Assembly (NCBI GenBank): GCA_902760865.1
Contig: CACWID010000005.1
Coordinates: forward strand, 62,001-126,000
Direction: 5' to 3'
Length of the DNA stretch: 64,000 bases
From: an uncultured Bacteroidales bacterium
GTDB lineage: Bacteria; Bacteroidota; Bacteroidia; Bacteroidales; Muribaculaceae
Shown piece by piece: positions 34,752 to 42,869 of this stretch (the stretch's first letter is position 1; every line of letters begins with the position of its first letter). The position numbers and the translations under genes are program-made. The notes under the pieces were generated by a model. The model was not told the origin of the DNA. It did no database searches and saw only the letters and a program-made list of their open reading frames with translations.

Positions 34752-37214
34752 ATGATGAACTTATTGATATCATTGATAGGTAAGAGGTATTTCAGCATAG
34801 AGGATTTGAAGGCTTTCTTGATGAATCTCGAGAAAGAGGACTTTTACACCTTTGAGGAAAACACGGGGCCTCTGATGGGGGACGGGCTGCTGGCGATGGC
34901 CGTCTTCGTCCTGCTGATGATGGGGCTGGTGTTCTTCTTCTACAAGCGGCAGAAGGCGCTGGACTGGTGCGACAGGTATCTGACGCCGGCGTTTATCGCT
35001 GTGTGGATGCTGGGCTTTGTGGTCTATGACATCGGTATGTACCCGGACCACAGCTTGGACGGTACCGGGGCCTTATGGTCACTGCTGGGCGTTGCTCCGA
35101 TGGCCATCATCCATGCCTTCGGGATGTTCATCCTGCAGAGCGACGTCAGCGCCATCCATGATGCATGTTTCAACAGCAGCTGGTTCATGTTCTTCTTCTC
35201 CATCGCCCACTTGATGGCGGCATTCATCAGCATGGTGTTTGTCATCAAGCACTTCGGATTCAACATTGTAGCCAGCTGCATCAGGCTGTGGAAGACCTAC
35301 ATCTGGGTGCGCAATACCGAGAACCTGTACATCTTCTGGGGCATGAACGATGCGACCTATTATCTGGCCAAAGACCTGATTAACGGCAATCACGACCCGG
35401 ATGCCCACATCGTCATCATCCGTGTGAACAAGAATGACGAAAACACCAACAAACCCATTGGCATGGACAGGCTGTTCAGCTTTCTGTCCTTGACCAACAA
35501 CAACCTGGAGAAGCTGCAGGAGCTGCAGCAATTGGGCTGCATGACGAACAGCACATTCGGCTCCCTGACCGACATGCAGCCCGACGGGGACATGCTGCTG
35601 CGAGAGTTGCGACTCAGCAGCATCGTCAAACTGATGAACCGCACCAAGAACACGGTGCACATGTTCTTCCTCGAGAACGATGAGGTGTTCAACATCCAGT
35701 CCGTCGGCAACATGAAGCGCGACAAATCTATCAAGAAGTTTGTCGAGAAGGGAAGAATCAAGTTCTATTGCCACGCTCGCTACAACAGTGTGCATCGCGT
35801 GATTGAGGATGAGCCCTCCGACAAGAACATGGAGGTGAGAGTCATCGACTCGTCACACATCAGCGTCGAGCTGTTGAAACAGCCCGAGAACATCCACCTG
35901 CAGCCGGTGAACTATGTGGACATCACCGACAAGGCGTCGGTGTCGTCGGCATTCAATTCGCTGGTAGTAGGCTTCAGCGAGGTGGGCAACGACATGGTGC
36001 GTTTCTTGTTTGAGTTCGGCGCATTCGTCGCTACAGACAATACCCGTGACAAGGCAACGCGTTCAGAATTCCACTGCCACGTGGTGGACAAATGCATGTC
36101 ATCACTGGCTGGTTCCTTCGTGGTCAACGCTCCGACAATCCCCCTCAGCCTGGAATTTGACCAAGATCATGTTAAACCTAGTGTCCAGGGCAATGCTAAG
36201 CCCGATGAGCAAGGCGGGGGCGAATTGGCTCCCGACCCAGAACCGCTGATCAAGCTGTACGAGATGGACTGCGAGAGCGTCAAGTTCTATGACCAAGTCA
36301 GGGAGTGGATCCACAAGCTCAATTACATCGTCCTGGCAACCGAGAATGACGAGCTGAACGTGTCTCATGCAGTGCGTCTGTTCAGGCTTGCCATCCGTGA
36401 AGGCGTCAACACCGACCGCCTGCGCATCATGGCACGCGTCAAGCACGACGAGAACGGGCACCTCTCCAAGATTGTCGAGCACTATAACCGCCTGTGGGCC
36501 GCCAACAAGGCCGGAGGCCATAAAGCCAACCAAAGGATATTGGCTAAGAATGCTATCATCGACGGCCCGATAACCCTCTTTGGCTCGGCAGAGAAAGTTT
36601 ATACCTATGACCACATCGTCAACGAGTCCTTGAAGGAGAGCGCCAAGAAGTTCAAGCAAAAATATGACATCTCACTCTATGAGCAGCAGAAGGCGGCCGG
36701 CCAGACGCCCTACCCCATTGAAAGCTGGGATGAAGAGCGAAACAAGGCCATGCAACTGGTTGAGCCATATCTCGGCTACTCGCCGACCTACAGCGGCATC
36801 ATGAAACTGCGAAGGGTCCAGAACCAGAATATCGCCAACAGCCTGCACACCGCCACCAAGGTGATGCTTGCCAAGCGCGCCCTCAAGGACGAGTATAACG
36901 ACATCCATGTGCATGGTTTGACAAGAAAGGCCGGTGAAACCATCTACACTTGGACTGACCATGCCAATATATCGATTGACCATGTGCAGCAAGTGATGGA
37001 CACCCTGGCACAGACAGAGCACCTGAGGTGGAATGCCTCACACCAGGCTCTGGGATACAAGTGTGTACCCAAAACGAAAGACGAAGCCCGGCTGCTGCAC
37101 GACTGTCTGTGTGACTGGGAAAAGCTCGATGATGAAAAGCGAAGCTATGACTACAACACGGTGGACGTGTCAGTGATCGAATATGGCTTTAACGACGAAT
37201 TATCAACTCACTAA
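34752..37214 (+). CDS. TrkA-like membrane protein with RyR-type C-terminal domain
   Basis: 820 residues from the ATG at 34752; a GTG two codons upstream is in frame. Four transmembrane helices lie near 45-65, 77-95, 105-130 and 142-168. Rossmann-like regions follow: LYIFWGMNDATYYLAKDL near 193-210, and VVGFSEVGNDMVRFLFEFG near 400-418 with later YIVLATENDELN. The last 60 residues (TLAQTEHLRWNASHQALGYK) match the RyR-domain pattern of an EHxRW core. This resembles ion-channel regulator architecture (RCK/TrkA) joined to a RyR ligand-binding domain. It may open a channel in response to a nucleotide signal, possibly made by the TIR protein; that link is inference. Confidence 0.75.
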   Translation: MMNLLISLIGKRYFSIEDLKAFLMNLEKEDFYTFEENTGPLMGDGLLAMAVFVLLMMGLVFFFYKRQKALDWCDRYLTPAFIAVWMLGFVVYDIGMYPDHSLDGTGALWSLLGVAPMAIIHAFGMFILQSDVSAIHDACFNSSWFMFFFSIAHLMAAFISMVFVIKHFGFNIVASCIRLWKTYIWVRNTENLYIFWGMNDATYYLAKDLINGNHDPDAHIVIIRVNKNDENTNKPIGMDRLFSFLSLTNNNLEKLQELQQLGCMTNSTFGSLTDMQPDGDMLLRELRLSSIVKLMNRTKNTVHMFFLENDEVFNIQSVGNMKRDKSIKKFVEKGRIKFYCHARYNSVHRVIEDEPSDKNMEVRVIDSSHISVELLKQPENIHLQPVNYVDITDKASVSSAFNSLVVGFSEVGNDMVRFLFEFGAFVATDNTRDKATRSEFHCHVVDKCMSSLAGSFVVNAPTIPLSLEFDQDHVKPSVQGNAKPDEQGGGELAPDPEPLIKLYEMDCESVKFYDQVREWIHKLNYIVLATENDELNVSHAVRLFRLAIREGVNTDRLRIMARVKHDENGHLSKIVEHYNRLWAANKAGGHKANQRILAKNAIIDGPITLFGSAEKVYTYDHIVNESLKESAKKFKQKYDISLYEQQKAAGQTPYPIESWDEERNKAMQLVEPYLGYSPTYSGIMKLRRVQNQNIANSLHTATKVMLAKRALKDEYNDIHVHGLTRKAGETIYTWTDHANISIDHVQQVMDTLAQTEHLRWNASHQALGYKCVPKTKDEARLLHDCLCDWEKLDDEKRSYDYNTVDVSVIEYGFNDELSTH

Positions 37215-37229
37215 AACATAACCACTATT

Positions 37230-37724
37230 ATGGAAACTTTGACAATTATTACCGGCTACGTGACAGGGGCTAAAGTTTGCTCTTGTTATAATTTGTTTTA
37301 TTCATGGAACAGCAGTGTATGGATCACAGCCATCATCTGTTTGACCATTCTGTTGTTAGCTCTTATTATCCACATGTGTATTTATAAGTGCAAAAGCATA
37401 AGACTCAACAATCAAGCCAATGTCGTTAATAATCAAACTCAACAAGGCGCCGCAGGGGGAGGGAAAACCCAAGAGGAAAAACTAGAGGAAGCTAAAGAGA
37501 AAAAATTGTACCGCGAGAGGTTGCTCAACTTTTTGGAAAAAAGAGCTATCGATAAGGTGATAAAAGAGAAGAAAACTGTAAACGGTGTAGAAACCGAGAC
37601 GACTACAGTAACATACAAAGATGGCAATAAAGAGTGTAAAGAATATACTGACATGTTGAAGAGCCTTATCATAGACCTCAATTCCAAAGACATCAATCCC
37701 AAAGACATCAATCCCAAAGACTAA
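37230..37724 (+). CDS. Small membrane coiled-coil protein
   Basis: 164 residues. One transmembrane helix near 30-52 (WITAIICLTILLLALIIHMC) is followed by a Gln/Gly-rich linker and a charged coiled coil (EEKLEEAKEKKLYRERLL). The C-terminus repeats INPKD from a 15-bp direct DNA repeat. It follows the TrkA/RyR gene by 15 bases and precedes the sigma gene by 6, so it belongs to the same transcript. No family recognised. Confidence 0.62.
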   Translation: METLTIITGYVTGAKVCSCYNLFYSWNSSVWITAIICLTILLLALIIHMCIYKCKSIRLNNQANVVNNQTQQGAAGGGKTQEEKLEEAKEKKLYRERLLNFLEKRAIDKVIKEKKTVNGVETETTTVTYKDGNKECKEYTDMLKSLIIDLNSKDINPKDINPKD

Positions 37725-37730
37725 TTACTG

Positions 37731-38291
37731 ATGACTGACCGGGAGATAATAGAGGGGCTGATCGGGCGCGATGAGCAGGTGACGACGGAGTTCTTCTTCG
37801 TCAACTGCCGGCCATTGCTGTGCTCGATCATCGGGCTTGTGTTTGACGGCACCGCCGACTATGACGAGCTGGTGGGCGAGCTCTACCTCTACCTGATGGA
37901 GAACGATGCCGCACGGCTGCGGCAGTTCAAGTTCCGCAGCTCGGTCTATCAGTGGGTCAAGGTGGTGGCCATCAGGTACTTCATCAAGCGGCGCGGGCGC
38001 GTGATTGACGACGTGAGCCACGAGCCGCCTCATGAAGAGGAGAGCGGCCATACCGACGACCATGCCCCTGGCGACCTGGAGCGCCTGTTCGCCATGATGC
38101 CCAACAAGCGCTATGTGACCGTCATCAGGCAACTGGTGATCGAGGACCGCGAGCCTGAACAGCTCGCCCACGAGATGAACATCTCGACTGCAAATCTGTA
38201 TAACATCAAGCGACGCGCTATGGCACAACTCACCCGTGTCGCCCTAAAAGACATCCAACAATATGGCAAACGACAAGAATCCAATCTCTGA
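37731..38291 (+). CDS. ECF-like RNA polymerase sigma factor
   Basis: 186 residues. Region 2 is recognisable in DYDELVGELYLYLM and FKFRSSVYQWVKVVAIRYFIKR. Region 4 carries VIRQLVIEDREPEQLAHEM and ISTANLYNIKRRAMAQL. Its last 29 bases overlap the start of the next gene in another frame, which encodes an anti-sigma-like N-terminus, so the two are coupled. Its placement inside the TIR/RyR island suggests it switches on genes there. Confidence 0.82.
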   Translation: MTDREIIEGLIGRDEQVTTEFFFVNCRPLLCSIIGLVFDGTADYDELVGELYLYLMENDAARLRQFKFRSSVYQWVKVVAIRYFIKRRGRVIDDVSHEPPHEEESGHTDDHAPGDLERLFAMMPNKRYVTVIRQLVIEDREPEQLAHEMNISTANLYNIKRRAMAQLTRVALKDIQQYGKRQESNL

Positions 38292-39201
38292 CGAACTGCT
38301 GGCAGCCTACCTCGACGGCAATACCAACGAGGCCGAAACGCGCCAGGTGATTGAGGCAATGCACAGCGATGCCAGCCTGCGCGAGGCAATGGAAATAGCC
38401 CTGAACACCCACAGCGAGCCGCTCGAGGTCCTGCCCATGATGCAGATGGCCGCCGAGAGCGGTGAGAACCTGTGCAGCGTGATGTGCGAGGCATTCATCC
38501 TCAACCGCCGCGGCATGGACTGTGACGAGCAGGCACTACTGCGGACCGCACGCGACAACAACTGGCTGCAGACTGAGGGCTCTCCGCTCCACGCCATGGG
38601 GCAGCTGCTGGCCCACCAGGGGCTGATGATCAGCCGCAAATATGACGCCACGCTCGACGACATCAGGCGGGCCCTGGAGCGCGACAACGACATCATCGTC
38701 GCCGTGGATAGCGACAGGCTGCACATGGCCCCGGACGAAGACAGCGATGCTGCCGCCAACCATGCCGTCGTGGTCACTGCCGTCGCCCCCGACGGGCAGG
38801 CCGTCACCCTCTATGACCCCGAGCAGGGAGGCTACCTCACGGTGGACATCGACCACTTTGCCAGCGCATGGCAACCATCACAAGGCTACATGGTCCGCGT
38901 CCTGCAGACCATCGAGGACTATGACCCGCAGCCCATCAACCTGGAGGACATCCCCCTCACCGACGACCTCATGGAACTGCGCGAAGCCATCGCCGAGAAC
39001 GCCCACGACGTATGGGCCGCCGCCCGCATTGCCGAAGGGTGGACCTACGGGGACAAGCGCGACGACACCCTCAAGCACCACCCCGACCTCCTCCCCTACT
39101 CCGCCCTGCCCGACAGCGAGAAAGAGTACGACCGCCTGATGGCCCTCAACACCATCAAGCTCGTCAAGAAACTCGGCTTCAACATCACCAAACGCCATTG
39201 A
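38263..39201 (+). CDS. Anti-sigma-like / C39-type cysteine peptidase-like / RyR fusion protein
   Basis: 312 residues, no membrane helix. Residues 1-55 (ISDELLAAYLDGNTNEAETRQ) resemble the N-terminus of Bacteroidetes anti-sigma factors. The middle resembles a C39-type papain-like domain: cysteines in GENLCSVMCEAFIL, His in ANHAVVVTAV, and Asp in TLYDPEQGGYLTV. The C-terminal 75 residues (ELREAIAENAHDVWAAARIA, EGWTYGDKRDDTLKHHPDL, shortened) are a RyR domain. A sigma factor lies directly upstream. A ligand felt by the RyR part could trigger release of the sigma factor. The RyR call is firm; the peptidase call is tentative. Confidence 0.72.
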   Translation: MANDKNPISDELLAAYLDGNTNEAETRQVIEAMHSDASLREAMEIALNTHSEPLEVLPMMQMAAESGENLCSVMCEAFILNRRGMDCDEQALLRTARDNNWLQTEGSPLHAMGQLLAHQGLMISRKYDATLDDIRRALERDNDIIVAVDSDRLHMAPDEDSDAAANHAVVVTAVAPDGQAVTLYDPEQGGYLTVDIDHFASAWQPSQGYMVRVLQTIEDYDPQPINLEDIPLTDDLMELREAIAENAHDVWAAARIAEGWTYGDKRDDTLKHHPDLLPYSALPDSEKEYDRLMALNTIKLVKKLGFNITKRH

Positions 39202-39254
39202 CGTAATTGCCATAAATAATACTCTTTCATTCTATATCATATTTGATAATTAAT

Positions 39255-40865
39255 ATGTATCTTACCTCAATTAAAATAAACAGAGCGTTAGAATGGTTCC
39301 TCCAGTCTAAATATAATTATCTGCTGATATATGCTAGTGGAGCAAGTAGGCTTGACTATGAAATTAGCCAAGAAGTTTTAAAGTATAGGCAACTAATAGA
39401 TGCCCAAACAGGACATTTGGTCTGCTTCCTTTACTTTATTGAGAATGAAGACAGACAAGACTCTTTCATACGTCCAAATCATTCAGAATCAGTTGAAGAT
39501 TTTATGATTTATCATATAAATTCTGAAGCTGTCCAAAGAATGACCCGTAGTGGCCTCTATTATGGAGTAGGACTTAAGACAACATATGAAACGACAGGGG
39601 AACTATGTAAGTTTTTTGACATCAAGCAATGCGAATTGCCTGCATTCATTCTTATTAATAAAAACAAGGACAATAAAGATATCCTCTCTCTCACTCGTCA
39701 ATTTTCAATATTTTCAATAGAAAGCACAGAAGATCTTCATTCTTTATTAGAGCCCATTAAAATAATTAATGACTATCAATCCGACATCAATTCAGTCAAT
39801 AAAAAACTTGATGAAGCTAGGGATATTCCTGACTCAAACAACGTCCAACAATACATAGAAATCCTCTCAAATAATATTGAGAATCTGAAGAAAGAAAACA
39901 ATGATGAGTTATTTCAGCAAAAGAATCAAATTATCAGAGGTATTCAAATAATCCTACAAAACTATGATATAGATACTTCTCTGGAAGAAATGAGCATGGA
40001 CTCGTTAAGGGCGGCTCTCAAAAAAGCTGGAATTATCAAAGAGTTCATGACTCAACACAATGCCATTATTAGTAAGTATAATAGTATAGATAAGAAAATT
40101 ATTAAGTGGGAAAAAGATAAGAAAGACGAACTCGAAAGATTAATGAGGATCTTGAAAGATCAGAAAGATTTATTAGTGTTATCGAAAGATAAAGATAAGA
40201 AGATTTATCAACTAACCCAAGAAAAGGACAGAATTAATCACCATTACACAAAACAATTAGAACGAGTTCTGCTTGTTGATGATGCATCAGAATTATTAAC
40301 GGCAATCAATGAGCAAAGTTCTGCTTTACCATTGATTCTACAAAGGCTGATTAAGACCTCTGTAGATTCCAATGGCAGATCAACTTCAAATGGCAAAACA
40401 ATCAAGTGTTTCATTGCTGGCTCGAAAGCTCTCCAAAACGAAAGAGATGCATTAAGGGCAATTATTAGCATTATGCACAACAGATGGAAGAACAAAAAAA
40501 TTAGCATTCTATCATACACATATGAGGATTTTGATCAATCATTTGTAATTGGAGGGCGACAGAAAGAATATAATCAGTTTATTGAAAAAGATGCCGACTG
40601 GGTCCTTATTATTATTAATGGAAAAATTGGTGGCATTACCCTAGAGGAGTATCAAGTAGCAATGAACGCATTCATGAAGAATGGAAAGCCAAAAATTATA
40701 GCACTTGCAAAACAAGATGCTATCGATAATTCAGAAACTATTATGATTAAAGAAGAAATCAATTCTGCACATCAATACTGGACAGAATACAAGGATATTG
40801 AACATTTGAAATCGCAGTTTAATAAAATTCTAAACAATGACCTCATTGAGTTATTACCTAATTAG
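39255..40865 (+). CDS. Coiled-coil protein with DUF4062/TIR-like C-terminal domain
   Basis: 536 residues from the ATG at 39255; a TTG at 39243 is in frame. The N-terminal 190 residues are unrecognised, the middle (about 195-360) is a lysine/glutamate-rich coiled coil. The C-terminal 150 residues begin KCFIAGSKALQNERDALRAI and continue with GGRQKEYNQFIEKDADWVLI and GKIGGITLEEYQVAM. This is the pattern of DUF4062-type domains, related to TIR and deoxyribosyltransferase folds and common in defence proteins. The gene is strikingly AT-rich against its neighbours and lies between two RyR genes, so recent insertion is likely. Confidence 0.7.
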   Translation: MYLTSIKINRALEWFLQSKYNYLLIYASGASRLDYEISQEVLKYRQLIDAQTGHLVCFLYFIENEDRQDSFIRPNHSESVEDFMIYHINSEAVQRMTRSGLYYGVGLKTTYETTGELCKFFDIKQCELPAFILINKNKDNKDILSLTRQFSIFSIESTEDLHSLLEPIKIINDYQSDINSVNKKLDEARDIPDSNNVQQYIEILSNNIENLKKENNDELFQQKNQIIRGIQIILQNYDIDTSLEEMSMDSLRAALKKAGIIKEFMTQHNAIISKYNSIDKKIIKWEKDKKDELERLMRILKDQKDLLVLSKDKDKKIYQLTQEKDRINHHYTKQLERVLLVDDASELLTAINEQSSALPLILQRLIKTSVDSNGRSTSNGKTIKCFIAGSKALQNERDALRAIISIMHNRWKNKKISILSYTYEDFDQSFVIGGRQKEYNQFIEKDADWVLIIINGKIGGITLEEYQVAMNAFMKNGKPKIIALAKQDAIDNSETIMIKEEINSAHQYWTEYKDIEHLKSQFNKILNNDLIELLPN

Positions 40866-40975
40866 CATTACAATAATTACAAAATCCGCTTAGCAATACC
40901 ACTATTTATGCTAGATATAGTGATAGAAATGGAGGGCGATGGGGCTCTTTATTGACGATTGTTTTATTAAAGATT

Positions 40976-41275
40976 ATGGCAAAGAAACAGAAGAAGCAAT
41001 ATAGGCCGGAGCCGGTGGATACTAGCGATGTCGAGGTGTCCAAGGAGTTGATGGAGTTGGTCGAGCATATGGCCAAGAATGTGCATGAGGTGTGGTCCAA
41101 AAACCGCATGGATCAGGGTTGGACCTGGGGCGAAAAGCGTGACGACGCCGCGAAGACGCACCCGGACCTGGTGCCCTACGAGGAACTGACCGAGGAGGAG
41201 AAGGACTATGACCGACAGACAAGCCTGAGTACAATCAAGCTGATCCTGAAGCTGGGCTTCAAGATCAGCAAGTAA
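40976..41275 (+). CDS. Stand-alone RyR-domain protein
   Basis: 99 residues from the ATG at 40976; the frame opens at a TTG 24 bases earlier. Nearly all of it is one RyR domain: ELVEHMAKNVHEVWSKNR, DQGWTWGEKRDDAAKTHPDL, VPYEELTEEEKDYDRQT. It closely matches the C-terminus of the fusion protein at 38263-39201, including the HPDL-PY and EKDYDR blocks. It may be a free ligand sensor or a decoy for the same signal. Confidence 0.85.
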   Translation: MAKKQKKQYRPEPVDTSDVEVSKELMELVEHMAKNVHEVWSKNRMDQGWTWGEKRDDAAKTHPDLVPYEELTEEEKDYDRQTSLSTIKLILKLGFKISK

Positions 41276-41285
41276 TTCACATTCA

Positions 41286-41304
41286 ATGCCCTGGCAGAGG
41301 GCAT
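41286..41304. terminator. Hairpin between convergent genes
   Basis: ATGCCCT-GGCAG-AGGGCAT, a 7-bp stem in the 41-base gap between the RyR gene and the minus-strand dipeptidase gene. It could serve both directions. No T-run. Confidence 0.45.
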
Positions 41305-41316
41305 CCCGTTGAGGGC

Positions 41317-42099
41317 CTAGCGGCGCGCGGGCCGAAGGATAATCGGGAAGTTGAAGTAGGTGTCGGGATAGGGCTCGTTCTTGAGGGTGAAGTGCCACCA
41401 CTCATTGTCGAGGGGCTTGAAACCGTGACGCACCATCGCGGCACGCAGCACCATGCGGTTGTAGAACTGCTCCGGCGTGATATCAGCGTCGATGCCCGTG
41501 TACTCCATCGTATCGGGGTTGCCGCCATAGTCGGGATGGCTCGCGTGGCCGAACCAGTCGAACGTGCCGCCCATGTCCACCTCCTTGCCGCTCTTCATGT
41601 CCACGATGGTCAGATCGACCGTCGAGCCTCGTGAGTGGCCGCTCTTGGTTGCGACATATTCGCCGTCAAAGACTTCTTTCTTGGTCAGCTGGGGATAGAA
41701 ATAGGCCTTGGTCACGGTATCGGACAGGTCCTGCGACCAGCGCATGAAGTGGTCCACGCCACGCTGCGGACGGTAGGCATCATAAATCTTCAGGCAATAG
41801 CCGTGACGCTTCAGGTCGTCGCTGGCAGCCCGCAGGCTGTCGGCCGCCTCACGCGTCATCAGTGCCACGGGCTCCTCATATCCGTCAATCCTCGCCCCCA
41901 CAAAGTTGTAGGTGCTGTAATAACGAATTTCAAGAATCGCGTCGGGCACCACGTCGGTAATGCTCACAAAACCGCTCCTATCCATCGTCTTGTCCTTCAC
42001 CTGAGCCATGTTCTGGGTGCTCTTGCAACCGGCAAGCAGGCCTGCCGTCATGAGCAGGGCTGCAGCAATCATCTTTGCGTATCTCATTGGGTTATCCAT
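41317..42099 (-). CDS. D-alanyl-D-alanine dipeptidase-like lipoprotein (VanX/DdpX type, M15)
   Basis: 260 residues from the ATG at 42099; a second ATG at 42087 is also possible. The lipobox LLAGC marks an exported lipoprotein. The M15D zinc site is visible: SGHSRGSTVDLTIVD gives His and Asp, and NEWWHFTL gives the catalytic Glu and third His. The YDAYRPQRG and WFGHASHPDY blocks are also typical. In gut bacteria without vancomycin clusters these enzymes recycle D-Ala-D-Ala from cell wall. There is no van regulator nearby, so resistance is not implied. Confidence 0.9.
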   Translation of the reverse strand: MDNPMRYAKMIAAALLMTAGLLAGCKSTQNMAQVKDKTMDRSGFVSITDVVPDAILEIRYYSTYNFVGARIDGYEEPVALMTREAADSLRAASDDLKRHGYCLKIYDAYRPQRGVDHFMRWSQDLSDTVTKAYFYPQLTKKEVFDGEYVATKSGHSRGSTVDLTIVDMKSGKEVDMGGTFDWFGHASHPDYGGNPDTMEYTGIDADITPEQFYNRMVLRAAMVRHGFKPLDNEWWHFTLKNEPYPDTYFNFPIILRPARR

Positions 42100-42117
42100 T
42101 TTAATTGAACGATGCCG

Positions 42118-42141
42118 CAAAGATACAACAAAGTTCTCAAA
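42118..42141 (-). promoter_or_regulatory. Promoter-like site of the dipeptidase gene
   Basis: Minus strand TTTG (42138-42141), 12 bases, TATCTTTG (42118-42125). The -7 element is exact; the 12-base spacing is short but recurs in this window. The leader would be only about 12 bases. Confidence 0.45.
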
Positions 42142-42149
42142 TCTTGAAA

Positions 42150-42179
42150 GGCCATGACAGAGTCATGGCACAGAGGACC
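42150..42179. repeat. GGCCATGAC..GTCATGGC hairpin element, copy 1
   Basis: GGCCATGACAGAGTCATGGC followed by ACAGAGGACC. It is 30 bases long and nearly identical in layout to 57774-57803. Confidence 0.7.
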
Positions 42180-42234
42180 TGTTCTCTGCCCCTGTGCTTG
42201 ACCATGAAGGTATTGCCTGGATGCCCCGTGTGCC

Positions 42235-42645
42235 TCACTCGCGCTCCACACTGAAGACGGCGACCGCCGACAAGCCGACGCCCTCGTCGTTCTTCTGTAT
42301 TCCCCAGATGCAGTCCATCTCGGGATAAGGCGCGAGGACATCCCCGACCATCGACAAGTCTGACATATACATCGGAGTCTCAGTTGAGTTGCCGAAGTAG
42401 AACAAGATCGACTTGCTCTGCTTCAATTCAGGAGCTTCGGCCAGCCGCGCCAAAAAGGACCGCATAAAAGTCGTGCTGTCCTCGTTCTCCTGTTGAGCAC
42501 TGAACAGCACTCCGTCCCTATGCCCCAGGACCGACCACAAATCGTTCTTATCAAGATTGATCACACCACGCTTGGTAAACAGGCGCCTCGACAACTCGTC
42601 AACCTGCTTATCACTCACTCTCTCCTTGCTAAAAATCATAATCAA
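42235..42645 (-). CDS. Orphan FtsZ C-terminal-domain-like protein
   Basis: 136 residues, no GTPase domain, no signal peptide. The sequence runs parallel to the second half of FtsZ: TKRGVINLDKNDLWSVL matches the FtsZ ITxPGLINLDFxDVxxVM block. FMRSFLARLAEAPELKQ matches the AAxxAxxxPLL helix. SILFYFGNSTETPMYMSDLS matches the GVLINITGGPDLTLxE strand-helix, and MDCIWGIQKNDEGVG with LSAVAVFS matches ANIIFGAxxDExLG and VTVIAT. It keeps the C-terminal fold but cannot bind GTP alone. It may cap or modulate FtsZ or the tubulin-like protein at 10110. I know of no name for such a protein. Confidence 0.7.
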   Translation of the reverse strand: MIMIFSKERVSDKQVDELSRRLFTKRGVINLDKNDLWSVLGHRDGVLFSAQQENEDSTTFMRSFLARLAEAPELKQSKSILFYFGNSTETPMYMSDLSMVGDVLAPYPEMDCIWGIQKNDEGVGLSAVAVFSVERE

Positions 42646-42721
42646 GCAGCGAAATTAAAATTCATACTATCAGAAAAATGACACAACGACTATCTATCAC
42701 ACATCAGTGATAATGCTGCTG

Positions 42722-42780
42722 CAAAATTACAAAGAATCCCCCACTTTTCATGGAGGTTACCATGAAAAGATTCGGGGGGG
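42722..42780 (-). promoter_or_regulatory. -7 element plus strong hairpin between the FtsZ-like and metalloprotease genes
   Basis: The minus strand has TAATTTTG at 42722-42729 (leader about 75 bases to 42645). Upstream of it, CTTTTCATGG (42744-42753) and CCATGAAAAG (42760-42769) form a 10-bp stem extended by a C-run and an 8-base G-run (42774-42781). The hairpin probably ends the upstream metalloprotease transcript. The remaining bases to 42869 hold nothing else. Confidence 0.5.
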
Positions 42781-42869
42781 GAATGTTAAAACACTGTTAA
42801 ACTACGTGTGCTCGATGACCCTCACGGATCGGGCCAATGCCGCCGCATGACCGCCCTAGTCATCACTGG

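Noticed and set aside
1005..39254. Upstream TTG or GTG starts at 1005, 8343, 11765, 34746 and 39243
   Set aside because: Each has an in-frame ATG a few codons on that gives a better N-terminus; the ATG was used.
41317..42099. Vancomycin resistance gene vanX
   Set aside because: No vanH, vanA or regulator nearby; lipoprotein dipeptidases of this family are common in Gram-negative gut bacteria.
42774..42781. Eight-base G-run as a phase-variable promoter switch
   Set aside because: It forms part of a hairpin at a gene end, and no gene start lies close downstream on the plus strand.
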